From Empedobacter tilapiae (GTDB lineage: Bacteria > Bacteroidota > Bacteroidia > Flavobacteriales > Weeksellaceae), in assembly GCF_004785645.1 (NCBI RefSeq), contig NZ_SRPE01000015.1:1-64000 (forward strand): a stretch of 64,000 nucleotides of DNA, read 5' to 3'. The notes below the pieces were generated by a model. That model ran no database searches. It had not been told where the DNA came from and saw only the letters and a program-made list of their open reading frames with translations. The position numbers and the translations under genes are program-made. Numbering within the stretch: position 1 is the first letter of the stretch; each line of letters opens with the position of its first letter. Of this stretch, positions 16,639 to 25,687 are shown one piece after another.

Positions 16639-17721
16639 GTGATTAATTATATTTTAAATAAAATTTTCTACGGATTTCTAACGCTTTTTGGTGTTGTGAC
16701 TGTAGTTTTTCTATTGTTTTCTGTTCTTCCTGGAGATCCTGCACGTATGATGCTCGATCAGAAAGAAGATCCTGAACAATTGGCTCAAATTAGAAAAAAC
16801 TTAGGTTTAGATCAACCTTTATGGAAACAATATGCTTTTTATATAAATGATTTATCGCCGATTTCATTTCATAATATAGACGAAAACAATACAACATATA
16901 CTTCATTAAGTTCTGATAAATACAATTACACAAAATTGATGGATTTCGGAACAAATGAAATGGTTTTGAAAACGCCTTATTTACGTGAATCTTTTCAAAA
17001 ACAAGGAAAAAGCGTCAGTACAATTATTGAAGAAACTTTGCCAAATACAATGGTTTTAGCAATTGCGGCTATTATTATTGCAACGATAATTGGGGTTGCG
17101 TTAGGAATTGTTTCTGCTTTGATGAAAGATACGTGGATTGATCGTGTTTTGTTAGTTGTTACAAGTTTTGGGATGAGTATTCCATCTTTCTTTTCGGCGA
17201 TTATCATTGCCTATATTTTTGCATTTTTGATGCATGATATTACAGGACTGAATATGATTGGAAGTCTGTATGAAGTGGATGATTTGGGAGAAGGAAAACA
17301 TTTGATGTTGAAAAATCTTATTCTTCCAGCGATTACATTAGGATCTCGTCCGTTAGCTGTTTTTACACAACTAACGCGAAATTCTTTGTTAGAAGTTTTG
17401 AATCAAGATTATATTAGAACAGCTTTTGCAAAAGGTTTATCAAGAAAAACTGTTATTACAAAACATGCTTTGCGAAATGCAATGAATCCAGTTGTAACAG
17501 CGATTTCTGGTTGGTTCGCTTCGATGTTGGCAGGTTCTGTTTTTGTAGAATTTGTTTTTGGTTGGAATGGTTTAGGAAAAGAAATCGTAAACGCCTTGAA
17601 TACATTAGATTTACCAATTGTTATGGGAGCTGTTTTAGTAATTGCTGTGATGTTTATTGTAATTAATATTTTAGTAGATATTCTTTACGGAGTTTTAGAT
17701 CCTCGTGTTCGCATAAAATAA
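16639..17721 (+). CDS. Oligopeptide-type ABC transporter permease (DppB/OppB family), orphan
   Basis: 360 aa with a GTG start 3 bases after the previous stop. The N-terminus (FLTLFGVVTVVFLLFSVLPG followed by DPARMML) is classic DppB. The EAA-loop region ALRNAMNPVVTAISGWFASM and final LVDILYGVLDPRVRIK also match. It is about 50 residues longer than usual because of an extended extracytoplasmic loop (about 70-130). The partner permease, ATPases and binding protein are not adjacent, so it must pair with subunits elsewhere or has another role. Confidence 0.85.
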   Translation: MINYILNKIFYGFLTLFGVVTVVFLLFSVLPGDPARMMLDQKEDPEQLAQIRKNLGLDQPLWKQYAFYINDLSPISFHNIDENNTTYTSLSSDKYNYTKLMDFGTNEMVLKTPYLRESFQKQGKSVSTIIEETLPNTMVLAIAAIIIATIIGVALGIVSALMKDTWIDRVLLVVTSFGMSIPSFFSAIIIAYIFAFLMHDITGLNMIGSLYEVDDLGEGKHLMLKNLILPAITLGSRPLAVFTQLTRNSLLEVLNQDYIRTAFAKGLSRKTVITKHALRNAMNPVVTAISGWFASMLAGSVFVEFVFGWNGLGKEIVNALNTLDLPIVMGAVLVIAVMFIVINILVDILYGVLDPRVRIK

Positions 17722-17791
17722 ATCAGTTTTAATTTCAAGAGAAATAATTATCTTGCAGTAAATATTAAACCAAAATAAAATACACTTTTTT

Positions 17792-18550
17792 ATGCGTGAT
17801 AGAATCGTAGCAGGAAACTGGAAAATGAACTTAAACTATGAAGAGGCAATTCATTTGGCAACAAATCTTAATGCTTGGGTAGCAGATAATCAGCCGATTG
17901 CTCAAGTTATTATTGCGCCTCCTTCTATTTATTTGCAAACATTATTAGAAGCTGTAGATGAACAATATATAAAAGTTTCTTCGCAAGATATTTCGGCTCA
18001 TGAAAAAGGAGCGTATACAGGGGATATTTCGGCTGAACAATTAGATAGTATCGGATTAGATTTTGCTATTATTGGACATTCTGAGCGCAGAGAATATCAA
18101 GGAGAAACAGATATTATCATTGCTGAGAAATTAAAACAAGCGTTCAAGTATCAAATAAATCCAATTCTTTGTGTTGGAGAAAAATTGGAGGAACGTGAAG
18201 CAGAGAAACATTTTGATGTTGTAAAAACTCAATTGTTAGACGCTTTAGTTGCACAAAAACCAGAAGATCTTTCTCGTTTGATTATTGCTTACGAACCAGT
18301 TTGGGCAATTGGAACTGGAAAAACAGCTACACCAGAGCAAGCGCAAGAAATTCATGCATTTATTCGTAAAGTTTTGAATGATGAATTTGGAGTTGAAGTA
18401 GCGAATGATACAAGTGTTTTATACGGAGGAAGTGTAAATGCACAGAATGCGGACGAAATTTTTGCTCAACCAGATATTGACGGCGGTCTTGTTGGTGGAG
18501 CTTCATTAAAATATGATGATTTTGTGCAGATTATTGCTGCATGTAAATAA
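17792..18550 (+). CDS. tpiA: Triosephosphate isomerase
   Basis: 252 aa, the standard length. It interconverts dihydroxyacetone phosphate and glyceraldehyde 3-phosphate. Catalytic residues are all visible: K11 in NWKMN, H96 in IIGHSERR, E168 in AYEPVWAIGTG. The phosphate loop LYGGSVN and final GLVGGASL are intact. A terminator follows. Confidence 0.97.
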   Translation: MRDRIVAGNWKMNLNYEEAIHLATNLNAWVADNQPIAQVIIAPPSIYLQTLLEAVDEQYIKVSSQDISAHEKGAYTGDISAEQLDSIGLDFAIIGHSERREYQGETDIIIAEKLKQAFKYQINPILCVGEKLEEREAEKHFDVVKTQLLDALVAQKPEDLSRLIIAYEPVWAIGTGKTATPEQAQEIHAFIRKVLNDEFGVEVANDTSVLYGGSVNAQNADEIFAQPDIDGGLVGGASLKYDDFVQIIAACK

Positions 18551-18557
18551 ATATAAT

Positions 18558-18585
18558 GACTCAATCGAAAGATTGAGTTTTTTTA
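18558..18585 (+). terminator. tpiA terminator
   Basis: ACTCAATC and GATTGAGT form an 8-bp stem with a GAAA tetraloop, followed by T7. Confidence 0.88.
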
Positions 18586-18756
18586 TTTCCTTTTTCAATC
18601 TCTCTATTAATCAACGTTAGAATAGATTTATTGTCTGATTTAAGAAAATTATAACATTTCTTAGGATTAATTAAGATTTTTCGGAACAGTGTCTGCAAAG
18701 TTTTATAATGTACTAACTATTTAAAAAGTATCATTTTTAAACAAAACACATTTATT

Positions 18757-19497
18757 ATGAAAAAATTGACGCAAGTATTAGGAATCGTAGCAATAGGGTT
18801 AGTTTCTTTCTCTTTTACTACAAAAAATGAAATTCCGGTAGCAACGCAATCATCATACAAAGTTGTAGAAGATGCACCAAAAGTTGTTATTTTAGATATT
18901 GTTGATAACATTGCAGCAGATTCAGGGACTAATATAGCTACTGAATTTAAATCTAAAGTTGAATCTTTGAATAAAGAAAATGTTCAAGTTCTTTTATGGA
19001 AAGATTTAACAAAAGGATTAAAAGAAGAAGAGAAAAGATCAATCATCGATAGTTTAAAACCTGAGTTAATTATGACATTAAACTTTGATAAAACTGATGA
19101 CAATACAAATAAAGTTGCAGCAGTAGTTTTTAAACAAAATGTTGCTTTTGATGAAACAATAAAAGTAGCAAAAGAATTAACAGATAATTTAAATTCAACA
19201 GCTGTTAAAAATGATGGAGTATATCAAAATGATTCAAATTATATTCAAGATAATGCAGCTCCTTCAATATATTTAAGTGTAAAAGTGAAGAACGAGCCTA
19301 CTTCAAATGCAGAAATTATTGATAAAATTTCTAATTTTATTGAGACAGCTCAAGTAAACGAATCAGGAGTAGTGGAAGCAACAACTGCTACAATTGATAC
19401 TGTTACAGCAGCTGTAGATTCTGTAGCAACAGTAGCTGATGAAGTTGTGCAAGAAGCAAAAGATGTAAAAACAAAAGTGAAAAAAACTAAAAAATAG
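18757..19497 (+). CDS. Exported protein resembling an inactivated amidase_3 domain
   Basis: 246 aa. Hydrophobic N-terminal export segment (residues 5-20), then about 150 residues whose order recalls N-acetylmuramoyl-L-alanine amidases: VVILDIVDN (43-51) where DPGHGG is expected, LIMTLNFDK (104-112) where LFISIHCNA is expected, VAKELTDNL, KNDGVYQNDSNYIQ like KNRGVKQA-type blocks, and APSIYLSVKV (168-177) where the IELGF block belongs. All zinc-ligand positions are lost, so it cannot act by the normal mechanism. The last 50 residues are a low-complexity A/V/T then K-rich tail. The match is by eye; it may be a pseudo-enzyme that binds cell wall. Confidence 0.5.
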   Translation: MKKLTQVLGIVAIGLVSFSFTTKNEIPVATQSSYKVVEDAPKVVILDIVDNIAADSGTNIATEFKSKVESLNKENVQVLLWKDLTKGLKEEEKRSIIDSLKPELIMTLNFDKTDDNTNKVAAVVFKQNVAFDETIKVAKELTDNLNSTAVKNDGVYQNDSNYIQDNAAPSIYLSVKVKNEPTSNAEIIDKISNFIETAQVNESGVVEATTATIDTVTAAVDSVATVADEVVQEAKDVKTKVKKTKK

Positions 19498-19535
19498 AAT
19501 CCGTTTTTTCGAATATTTCATTTTTATTAATGATG

Positions 19536-19573
19536 AAAAAGTAACATTTTGTAACGAAATGTTACTTTTTTTT
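19536..19573 (+). terminator. Terminator
   Basis: A 14-bp stem, AAAAAGTAACATTT with AAATGTTACTTTTT, is followed by further T. Confidence 0.85.
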
Positions 19574-19620
19574 GTTTTTAGTTAGAGATAACTTAAGTTT
19601 GTTAAAACACTTCCAATTCA

Positions 19621-20535
19621 ATGTCAAAACAAGGTTATATTGCGCGTTATTTCAATATTGTTCGTAAATTATCACAACAAAAATATTGTTCTTATGAGGA
19701 TTTAGAGCGTTTTTTGGAACGAGAATTTGAAATGCTTCAGATTAATGATGATACGTTAGAATTTAATTTCTCTAAACGTACATTGCAGCGCGATATTAGA
19801 GAAATCAGAAATATTTTGGGAATTGATATAATGTATAGTCGCAGTCAGCGAGGATATTATATTATTCAAGATGATTATAGTTCTGATTTATTTCTGAAAA
19901 CTTTAGAAGAAATTAATAGTTTTTCTGCTTTGAAATTGACAAATTCGCTCGAATCGATTGTGTATTTGGAAAAAAGAAAACCAAAACGCGCCGAATTTTT
20001 ACCAGATATAGTACAAGCAATTCAAGGAAAAAAGAAAATTGAATTTCATTATCAAAAGTTTGGAGAGGAAAAAGAAACAATTCGTAAAGTTTCACCAATT
20101 GCAATTAGAGAGCACAATAACCGATGGTATCTGATTGCTGATGACAAAGGAATTGTCAAAAATTTTGGCTTGGAACGAATGAATAAAGTTTCGATTCTGA
20201 AAGAAAAAATTGATGATAATATAGAGTTTAATTACAATGATAAATACAAGTATTCGTACGGGATTATTGTTCCAAGCTCAGAAAAACATGAAAAAATTGT
20301 TCTTTCTGTTACCAAAAAACAAGCGGCCTATTTAGAATCTTTACCTTTGCATGAATCTCAACAAATTTTAGAAACTAATAACGATGAAGTTTTAATTGGT
20401 TTAGAATTATTTTTGACCGAAGATTTTATCAGTGAAATTCTTTCTATGAGCCGTTCGGTTACAATTATCGAACCCAAAAAATTGAAAGAAAAAGTGAAAA
20501 CAATTTTAAAAGAGATATTAGAAAAGTATTCATAA
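19621..20535 (+). CDS. WYL-domain transcriptional regulator
   Basis: 304 aa. An N-terminal winged helix (1-80; FSKRTLQRDIREIRNILGID is the recognition part) and a central WYL domain (about 135-200; IEFHYQKF, SPIAIREHNNRWYLIADD, FGLERM). WYL regulators sense nucleic acid or nucleotide ligands and often control defence or DNA-repair genes, but no such genes are adjacent. The next gene starts 5 bases later, so the two are probably co-transcribed. Confidence 0.88.
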   Translation: MSKQGYIARYFNIVRKLSQQKYCSYEDLERFLEREFEMLQINDDTLEFNFSKRTLQRDIREIRNILGIDIMYSRSQRGYYIIQDDYSSDLFLKTLEEINSFSALKLTNSLESIVYLEKRKPKRAEFLPDIVQAIQGKKKIEFHYQKFGEEKETIRKVSPIAIREHNNRWYLIADDKGIVKNFGLERMNKVSILKEKIDDNIEFNYNDKYKYSYGIIVPSSEKHEKIVLSVTKKQAAYLESLPLHESQQILETNNDEVLIGLELFLTEDFISEILSMSRSVTIIEPKKLKEKVKTILKEILEKYS

Positions 20536-20540
20536 GTAGT

Positions 20541-21005
20541 ATGTTAGAAAAAATAAGAAACTTAATTTTCGTGATAATTGTAAGTATTATTCTATTCATG
20601 ATAGGATATAATAAGAAAACAAATAACGAAAAAGAATTATCTAATGTACAAGAAGTTCCCATTTATGTAGATGATTCGATTTTAGTAGATTATTATAGAA
20701 AAGGTAAGCGCCAAGTAAAATATTATCAGTTTGTAAATCGTAATTATATTTTTTATGATGATGATTTATCTTTTTTTGGTCATAATTTCATGGATTCAAC
20801 ACATTATTTAAAAGATTCAGTATTAGTGAAATTGATAAATATTCAAAATAATGATGCCAAACGAATTATTTCAATGAAAATGAATAATAAGCAATTAATT
20901 GAAGAAAATCATATTAGAGGAGACTTAGCAACCAGCAATAATTTTTTAATATTATTATCAATTGCTGTTTTTGCTGGAGGAGCAATTTGGTGTTTTAGGG
21001 ATTAA
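20541..21005 (+). CDS. Hypothetical two-TM protein
   Basis: 154 aa. One N-terminal membrane segment (NLIFVIIVSIILFMIGY, about 6-22) and one at the C-terminus (FLILLSIAVFAGGAIWCF, about 134-151) frame a charged middle region of about 110 residues. No family was recognised. The 5-base gap to the WYL regulator suggests one operon, and the terminator at 21115-21147 ends it. Confidence 0.6.
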   Translation: MLEKIRNLIFVIIVSIILFMIGYNKKTNNEKELSNVQEVPIYVDDSILVDYYRKGKRQVKYYQFVNRNYIFYDDDLSFFGHNFMDSTHYLKDSVLVKLINIQNNDAKRIISMKMNNKQLIEENHIRGDLATSNNFLILLSIAVFAGGAIWCFRD

Positions 21006-21114
21006 ATTAGTTAATAGTATATGAATTAATATTTTAAGAAATAATAAGATATATTTTTTAGAAAAATCAGAAGAATAATTTTAATTTTAAAAGAAACGTT
21101 GGAAAATATAATTA

Positions 21115-21147
21115 GCGAGTTTTAAATTTCAAAACTCACTTTTTTTA
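21115..21147 (+). terminator. Terminator after the WYL operon
   Basis: GAGTTTT (21117-21123) pairs with AAAACTC (21131-21137) and a run of T follows on the plus strand, just past the end of convergent topB. Confidence 0.65.
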
Positions 21148-23286
21148 TATTTCTTCAAATTCTAAATCGAAATTCATTCCCAAAATAGCTTTACCAGTAA
21201 CTTTTTCTCCATTTTCAGAATTGATTAAACCAGCCATTTTCCCAGTTTTTTGTTTGGTTACCAAATCCAAAATTTGTTTATCGGTTAATTTTTTACTCAT
21301 AAACTCAAATGGAATTTTGAATCCACATTCTTTAAAGTTTGCACATCCATAAGCTGCTTTTCCTTTTACTAGTTTATGTGTTTTACATTTTGGGCAAGTA
21401 GCGTCTTCCAAATTAATTTCTTCTTTTGGTTTACGTTCCTTTTTAGGTTTTTCCTCTGTTTGAACTGAATTTTGATGCGAAGCAATCGGTCTGAAGTAAC
21501 TATTTTTTACATCAAATGTTAGTTTCGAAACCATTTCAATCAATTCTTGTTTAAATTGTTCTAATTCGTATTCGCCTTTTTCAATTAAACGAAGTTTTCG
21601 TTCCCAAACACCAGTCAATTCAGGAGATTTTAATAATTCATCTTGAATAGTATCAATCAAATCAATACCAGTTTGTGTCGCCACAATATTACGTTTTTTC
21701 TTTTCTATGTATTTTCTACGAAACAAGGTTTCTATAATATTAGCACGCGTAGAAGGTCGACCAATTCCATTTTCTTTCATCAATTCGCGCATTTCTTCAT
21801 CATCTACTTGTCGTCCGGCAGTTTCCATTCCTCGCAATAAAGTTGCTTCTGTATAATATTTTGGCGGAGTTGTTTTTCCTTTGTGAATAAATGGTTCGTG
21901 AGGACCTTTTTCTCCAATCTCAAAAATCGGCATTATTTTTTCCTCATCTTTTTCGTCTTCCTTTTTATCTTTTGCATAGACTTCACGCCAGCCCATTTCG
22001 AGAATTTGTTTTCCCGTTGCTTTAAAATTTATTGCAGAAAGTTGTCCATCTTTTCCATTATTTTCAACTTTTCCTTCGACAGTTGTGTTCGCTACTTTAC
22101 ATTCAGGATAAAAAACAGCAATAAAACGTCGCGCAACCAAATCATAAATACGTTTTTCTTCGTTCGATAAACCTTGTGGAAAGATTTCGGTCGGAATAAT
22201 AGCGTGGTGATCGGTTACTTTTGTGTTATCAAAAACTGCTTTCGACATCGGAATTGGTTGCGTCATCAAAGGAGCAATCAAATTTTGATAAGCGGTTAAT
22301 TTATTTAAAATTCCAGGAACTTTAGGGTGAATATCTTCCGAAAGATAAGTGGTATCAACACGAGGATAAGTGACAAATTTTTTCTCGTAAAGACTTTGTA
22401 TATATTTTAAGGTATTCTCTGCCGAAAATGCATATTTTTTATTGGCTTCTACTTGTAAAGCTGTTAAATCAAATAGACGCGGATTCTTTTCACGTCCTTC
22501 TTTTACTTCGAAATCAATAATTTCAAACTCTCGATCTTTGATGAAATCTAAACCTTGTTTGGCTTTTTCTTCCGATTTTAAACGAGGTATTGTCGCATTA
22601 AACTCTACTTCTTTGAAAATTGTTTTCAATTCCCAATATTCCTCTATAATAAATGCATTGATTTCTTTTTGACGTTGAACAATCATCGCCAAAGTAGGTG
22701 TTTGTACACGACCAATTGAAAGAACTGTTTTTGGAGGTGCAAATTTTTTAGTAAATAATCGCGTAGCGTTCATTCCTAATAACCAATCGCCGATTGCACG
22801 CGCTTGTCCAGCAGAAAAAAGATTGAAATATTTTTCTCCATCTTTCAGATTATCAAAACCTTCTTTAATCGCTTCTTCTGTCAATGAAGAAATCCACAAA
22901 CGTTTCATTGGAGCTTTAGCACGTGCTTTTAATAACACCCAACGTTGTATCAATTCTCCTTCTTGTCCAGCATCACCACAGTTTATAATTTCGTCGACTT
23001 GATCGTTTGTGACTAATTTTTCGATGATATGAAATTGTTTCGAGACACCTTTATCTGCAATTAATTTAATTCCGAAGCTTTGCGGAATCATTGGTAAATA
23101 ATTAAGATCCCAGCTTTTCCACTCGGGTGTATAATCTTGCGGTTCTTTTAAAGTGCACAAGTGTCCGAAAGTCCAAGTGACCTGAAATCCATTTCCTTCA
23201 TAGTATCCATCGTGCTTTTGATCCGCACCAATTACTTTGGCAATATCTTTAGCAACACTTGGTTTTTCGGCGATACAAACTTTCAT
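21145..23286 (-). CDS. topB: DNA topoisomerase III
   Basis: 713 aa type IA topoisomerase that relaxes and decatenates DNA by single-strand passage. Toprim motifs IAEKPSVAKDIA (5-16) and CGDAGQEGELI (103-113) bind Mg. The active-site tyrosine is Y307 in FVTYPRVDTTYL. GIGRPSTRANIIE and a C-terminal zinc ribbon (CPKC then CANFKECG at about 640-665) are present. Complete and apparently monocistronic. Confidence 0.95.
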   Translation of the reverse strand: MKVCIAEKPSVAKDIAKVIGADQKHDGYYEGNGFQVTWTFGHLCTLKEPQDYTPEWKSWDLNYLPMIPQSFGIKLIADKGVSKQFHIIEKLVTNDQVDEIINCGDAGQEGELIQRWVLLKARAKAPMKRLWISSLTEEAIKEGFDNLKDGEKYFNLFSAGQARAIGDWLLGMNATRLFTKKFAPPKTVLSIGRVQTPTLAMIVQRQKEINAFIIEEYWELKTIFKEVEFNATIPRLKSEEKAKQGLDFIKDREFEIIDFEVKEGREKNPRLFDLTALQVEANKKYAFSAENTLKYIQSLYEKKFVTYPRVDTTYLSEDIHPKVPGILNKLTAYQNLIAPLMTQPIPMSKAVFDNTKVTDHHAIIPTEIFPQGLSNEEKRIYDLVARRFIAVFYPECKVANTTVEGKVENNGKDGQLSAINFKATGKQILEMGWREVYAKDKKEDEKDEEKIMPIFEIGEKGPHEPFIHKGKTTPPKYYTEATLLRGMETAGRQVDDEEMRELMKENGIGRPSTRANIIETLFRRKYIEKKKRNIVATQTGIDLIDTIQDELLKSPELTGVWERKLRLIEKGEYELEQFKQELIEMVSKLTFDVKNSYFRPIASHQNSVQTEEKPKKERKPKEEINLEDATCPKCKTHKLVKGKAAYGCANFKECGFKIPFEFMSKKLTDKQILDLVTKQKTGKMAGLINSENGEKVTGKAILGMNFDLEFEEI

Positions 23287-23609
23287 AGCATTTATAATTA
23301 TTGAAGTACAAAAGTCAAAATAATAATTTAATTCTTAAAAAAAAATATAAATATGTATAATTATTGAATAAATTTGCGATAGGTTATCTTTTGTGGGAAG
23401 GCTGATTTTAATAAAATTACGCATTGTTTAATATTGGATATATTGTTTTGATTATTTTTTAATTATCAAATCAGTAAAAAATTCTATTGATTTCAAGTAG
23501 ATTGAAAATTTAATATGATAACAACGTAAAAAATTTAGAAGAATTAAAAAATTTTCACTTAATTTACACCCACATTAATAAAAATCATAATATTTAAAAG
23601 AATTAGTAA
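23287..23609. other. Non-coding spacer, 323 bp, with a candidate exb promoter
   Basis: It separates divergent topB and exbB. TAAATTTG at 23369-23376 is an exact minus-7 box on plus, which would give a leader of about 230 bases before exbB. A 6-bp inverted repeat TTTGAT/ATCAAA lies near 23450-23470. No small gene was found. Confidence 0.45.
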
Positions 23610-24422
23610 ATGGAAAAGAATGTAACAGTACCAGCTAAAACTAAAAAGGGAGGTCTTAACCCTGTGATTACTATGATCATTTTAATTGCAATTGCAATGG
23701 GGATCTTCAGATTTGTATTTGGAGCAGAAGGTAATTTTGAAGGAGGTGATGTAGAAAAAGGTAATCCTTTAAACTTTTTAGGAATTATTCATAAAGGAGG
23801 GGTGATTATTCCATTCTTAATGTCTTTCTTCTTTATGGTAATCGTTTTCTCAATTGACCGTGTTATCGCTTTAAATAAAGCTAAAGGAACTGGATCTGCT
23901 GAAAAGTTTGTAAATGACATTCGTGCTTTATTAAACAAAAATGAAATTAACAAAGCAATTGAATTATGTGACAAACAAAAAGGAGCTGTAGGTAATGTAG
24001 TTAAAGAAGGTTTAACAACTTACAAAGCTTTAGAAAACGATACTACTTTAAATAAAGAGCAAAAATTAGCTCAATTAGGTAAAACGTTAGAAGAAGCTAC
24101 TACATTAGAAATGCCAACGTTAGAGAAAAACATGACAATCATTTCTACAATTGCTTCTGTAGGTACGTTAATTGCCTTAATGGGTACTGTAATTGGTATG
24201 ATTAAAGCATTCTTCGCATTAGGTGAAGGAGGAGGATCTCCAGATGCTGCACAATTATCAGTAGGTATTGCCGAAGCCTTAATTAATACAGGTATGGGTA
24301 TTGGTGCTTCTGCATTTGCTATTATTATGTATGCTTTCTTAACTTCTAAAATTGATGATTTAACATTCAAAATTGACGAAGTAGGAATGAGTATTCAACA
24401 ATCTTTCTCTGCTCACAATTAA
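23610..24422 (+). CDS. exbB: MotA/TolQ/ExbB proton channel protein
   Basis: 270 aa with a hydrophobic segment near the start (ITMIILIAIAMGIFRFVFG), a second (IPFLMSFFFMVIVFSID) and two C-terminal ones (IISTIASVGTLIALMGTVIG; INTGMGIGASAFAIIMYAFL). ExbB forms the pentameric channel that uses the proton gradient to energise TonB. The first segment is an extra N-terminal one, usual in Bacteroidota. It heads a four-gene operon. Confidence 0.93.
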   Translation: MEKNVTVPAKTKKGGLNPVITMIILIAIAMGIFRFVFGAEGNFEGGDVEKGNPLNFLGIIHKGGVIIPFLMSFFFMVIVFSIDRVIALNKAKGTGSAEKFVNDIRALLNKNEINKAIELCDKQKGAVGNVVKEGLTTYKALENDTTLNKEQKLAQLGKTLEEATTLEMPTLEKNMTIISTIASVGTLIALMGTVIGMIKAFFALGEGGGSPDAAQLSVGIAEALINTGMGIGASAFAIIMYAFLTSKIDDLTFKIDEVGMSIQQSFSAHN

Positions 24423-24509
24423 TATTCATTGACGAAGCCTTAGAAGGATAGTATAAGGACAAAATCAAACAACAAACAATTTAGAATATTAATTAATAAT
24501 ACAGAGAAA

Positions 24510-25100
24510 ATGGCAAGAGTAAAACCAAAAAGAAGAGGTCCTTCGATGGACTTAACAGCTATGTCTGACATGGCTTGGCTTTTGTTAACTTTCTTTATTT
24601 TGACATCTAACTTTAGAGAACCTGAAGTTGTTCCTGTCGTAACACCAACATCTGTTTCGAACCAAAAAATGGCTGCTGAAAACATGATGATCATTAAAAT
24701 TGATGGTGAAGGTAAGTTCTTATTCGGATTAGAAGAAAAAGATCGTATTCCTACATTAGAGAGAATGGGTGATAAGTACGGAGTAAAGTTTACAGATGCT
24801 GAAAAGAATGCATTCAAAAGCATAGTAGAGTTTGGTGTACCAATGAAAGAGATGAGAAATTATTTAAATCAGTCTACTGATAAACAACAATCATATCATC
24901 CTGGTATTCCATTAGATACGATACCTAACAAAAATCAAGAATTAATTGATTGGGTATTTGAAGCAAAAGAAGCGAACCCAGATATTTTCTTAGCTATTAG
25001 AGGTGATAAAAAGTTTGAATATAAACAATTCAAGACTTTAATTGCTCAATTGCAAGCGAAAAATATGAATAAGTTCCAGTTAATTACATCTCAAGAATAA
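24510..25100 (+). CDS. exbD: ExbD biopolymer transport protein 1
   Basis: 196 aa. One membrane segment near the N-terminus, MDLTAMSDMAWLLLTFFIL, contains the channel aspartate. The periplasmic domain is longer than usual, with an insertion (about 60-130) before the FLAIRGDKKFEYKQFKTLI end. It pairs with the second ExbD 18 bases downstream; two ExbD genes per operon are common in this phylum. Confidence 0.9.
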   Translation: MARVKPKRRGPSMDLTAMSDMAWLLLTFFILTSNFREPEVVPVVTPTSVSNQKMAAENMMIIKIDGEGKFLFGLEEKDRIPTLERMGDKYGVKFTDAEKNAFKSIVEFGVPMKEMRNYLNQSTDKQQSYHPGIPLDTIPNKNQELIDWVFEAKEANPDIFLAIRGDKKFEYKQFKTLIAQLQAKNMNKFQLITSQE

Positions 25101-25118
25101 TTATTAAGAAATTAGAAA

Positions 25119-25655
25119 ATGGCACAAATAGAAAGTCACGATGACGGTGGCGGAAAGAAAGTCCGTTCCAAAAAGAATTCGACTACGGTCGATATGGCTC
25201 CTTTGGTTGATTTAGGTTTCTTATTAATTACTTTCTTTATGTTTGCAGCGACTTCGATCAAACCAAACGTAATGAACTTGAATATGCCTCCAACAATTGA
25301 TAAGCCACCAGTAGATCAAATTCCAGAAATTGATTTGAAAAACCAAATTACAATATTGATTTCTAAGGATAACAAGTTATTTTGGCATCAACAAGATCAG
25401 GCAGGATTAAATGTAGGAACATTGAATGAGACTGATTACTCTGCAGAAGGTATTCGTAAACAAATTACGAGTGCAACTGAAAGAGCGCCGAAGAAGGATA
25501 AATTTACTGTAATTATCAAACCAATGGATGATGCTACGTATGATAATTTAGTAACTATATTAGACGAAATGGAGATTACTAAATCTACACGATACGGTAT
25601 CGTACCTGTTGCACCTTTTGAACAAAAAGTGTATGACGAGAAAGTAGGTAAATAA
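25119..25655 (+). CDS. exbD: ExbD biopolymer transport protein 2
   Basis: 178 aa. N-terminal membrane segment with the channel aspartate, VDMAPLVDLGFLLITFFMFA, then a periplasmic domain ending in the ExbD-type block FTVIIKPMDDATYDNLVTIL and MEITKSTRYGIVPV. Third gene of the exbB-exbD-exbD-tonB operon. Confidence 0.9.
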   Translation: MAQIESHDDGGGKKVRSKKNSTTVDMAPLVDLGFLLITFFMFAATSIKPNVMNLNMPPTIDKPPVDQIPEIDLKNQITILISKDNKLFWHQQDQAGLNVGTLNETDYSAEGIRKQITSATERAPKKDKFTVIIKPMDDATYDNLVTILDEMEITKSTRYGIVPVAPFEQKVYDEKVGK

Positions 25656-25687
25656 TTAGTTTAATTGTTAAATTTAAAAGAATTAAA

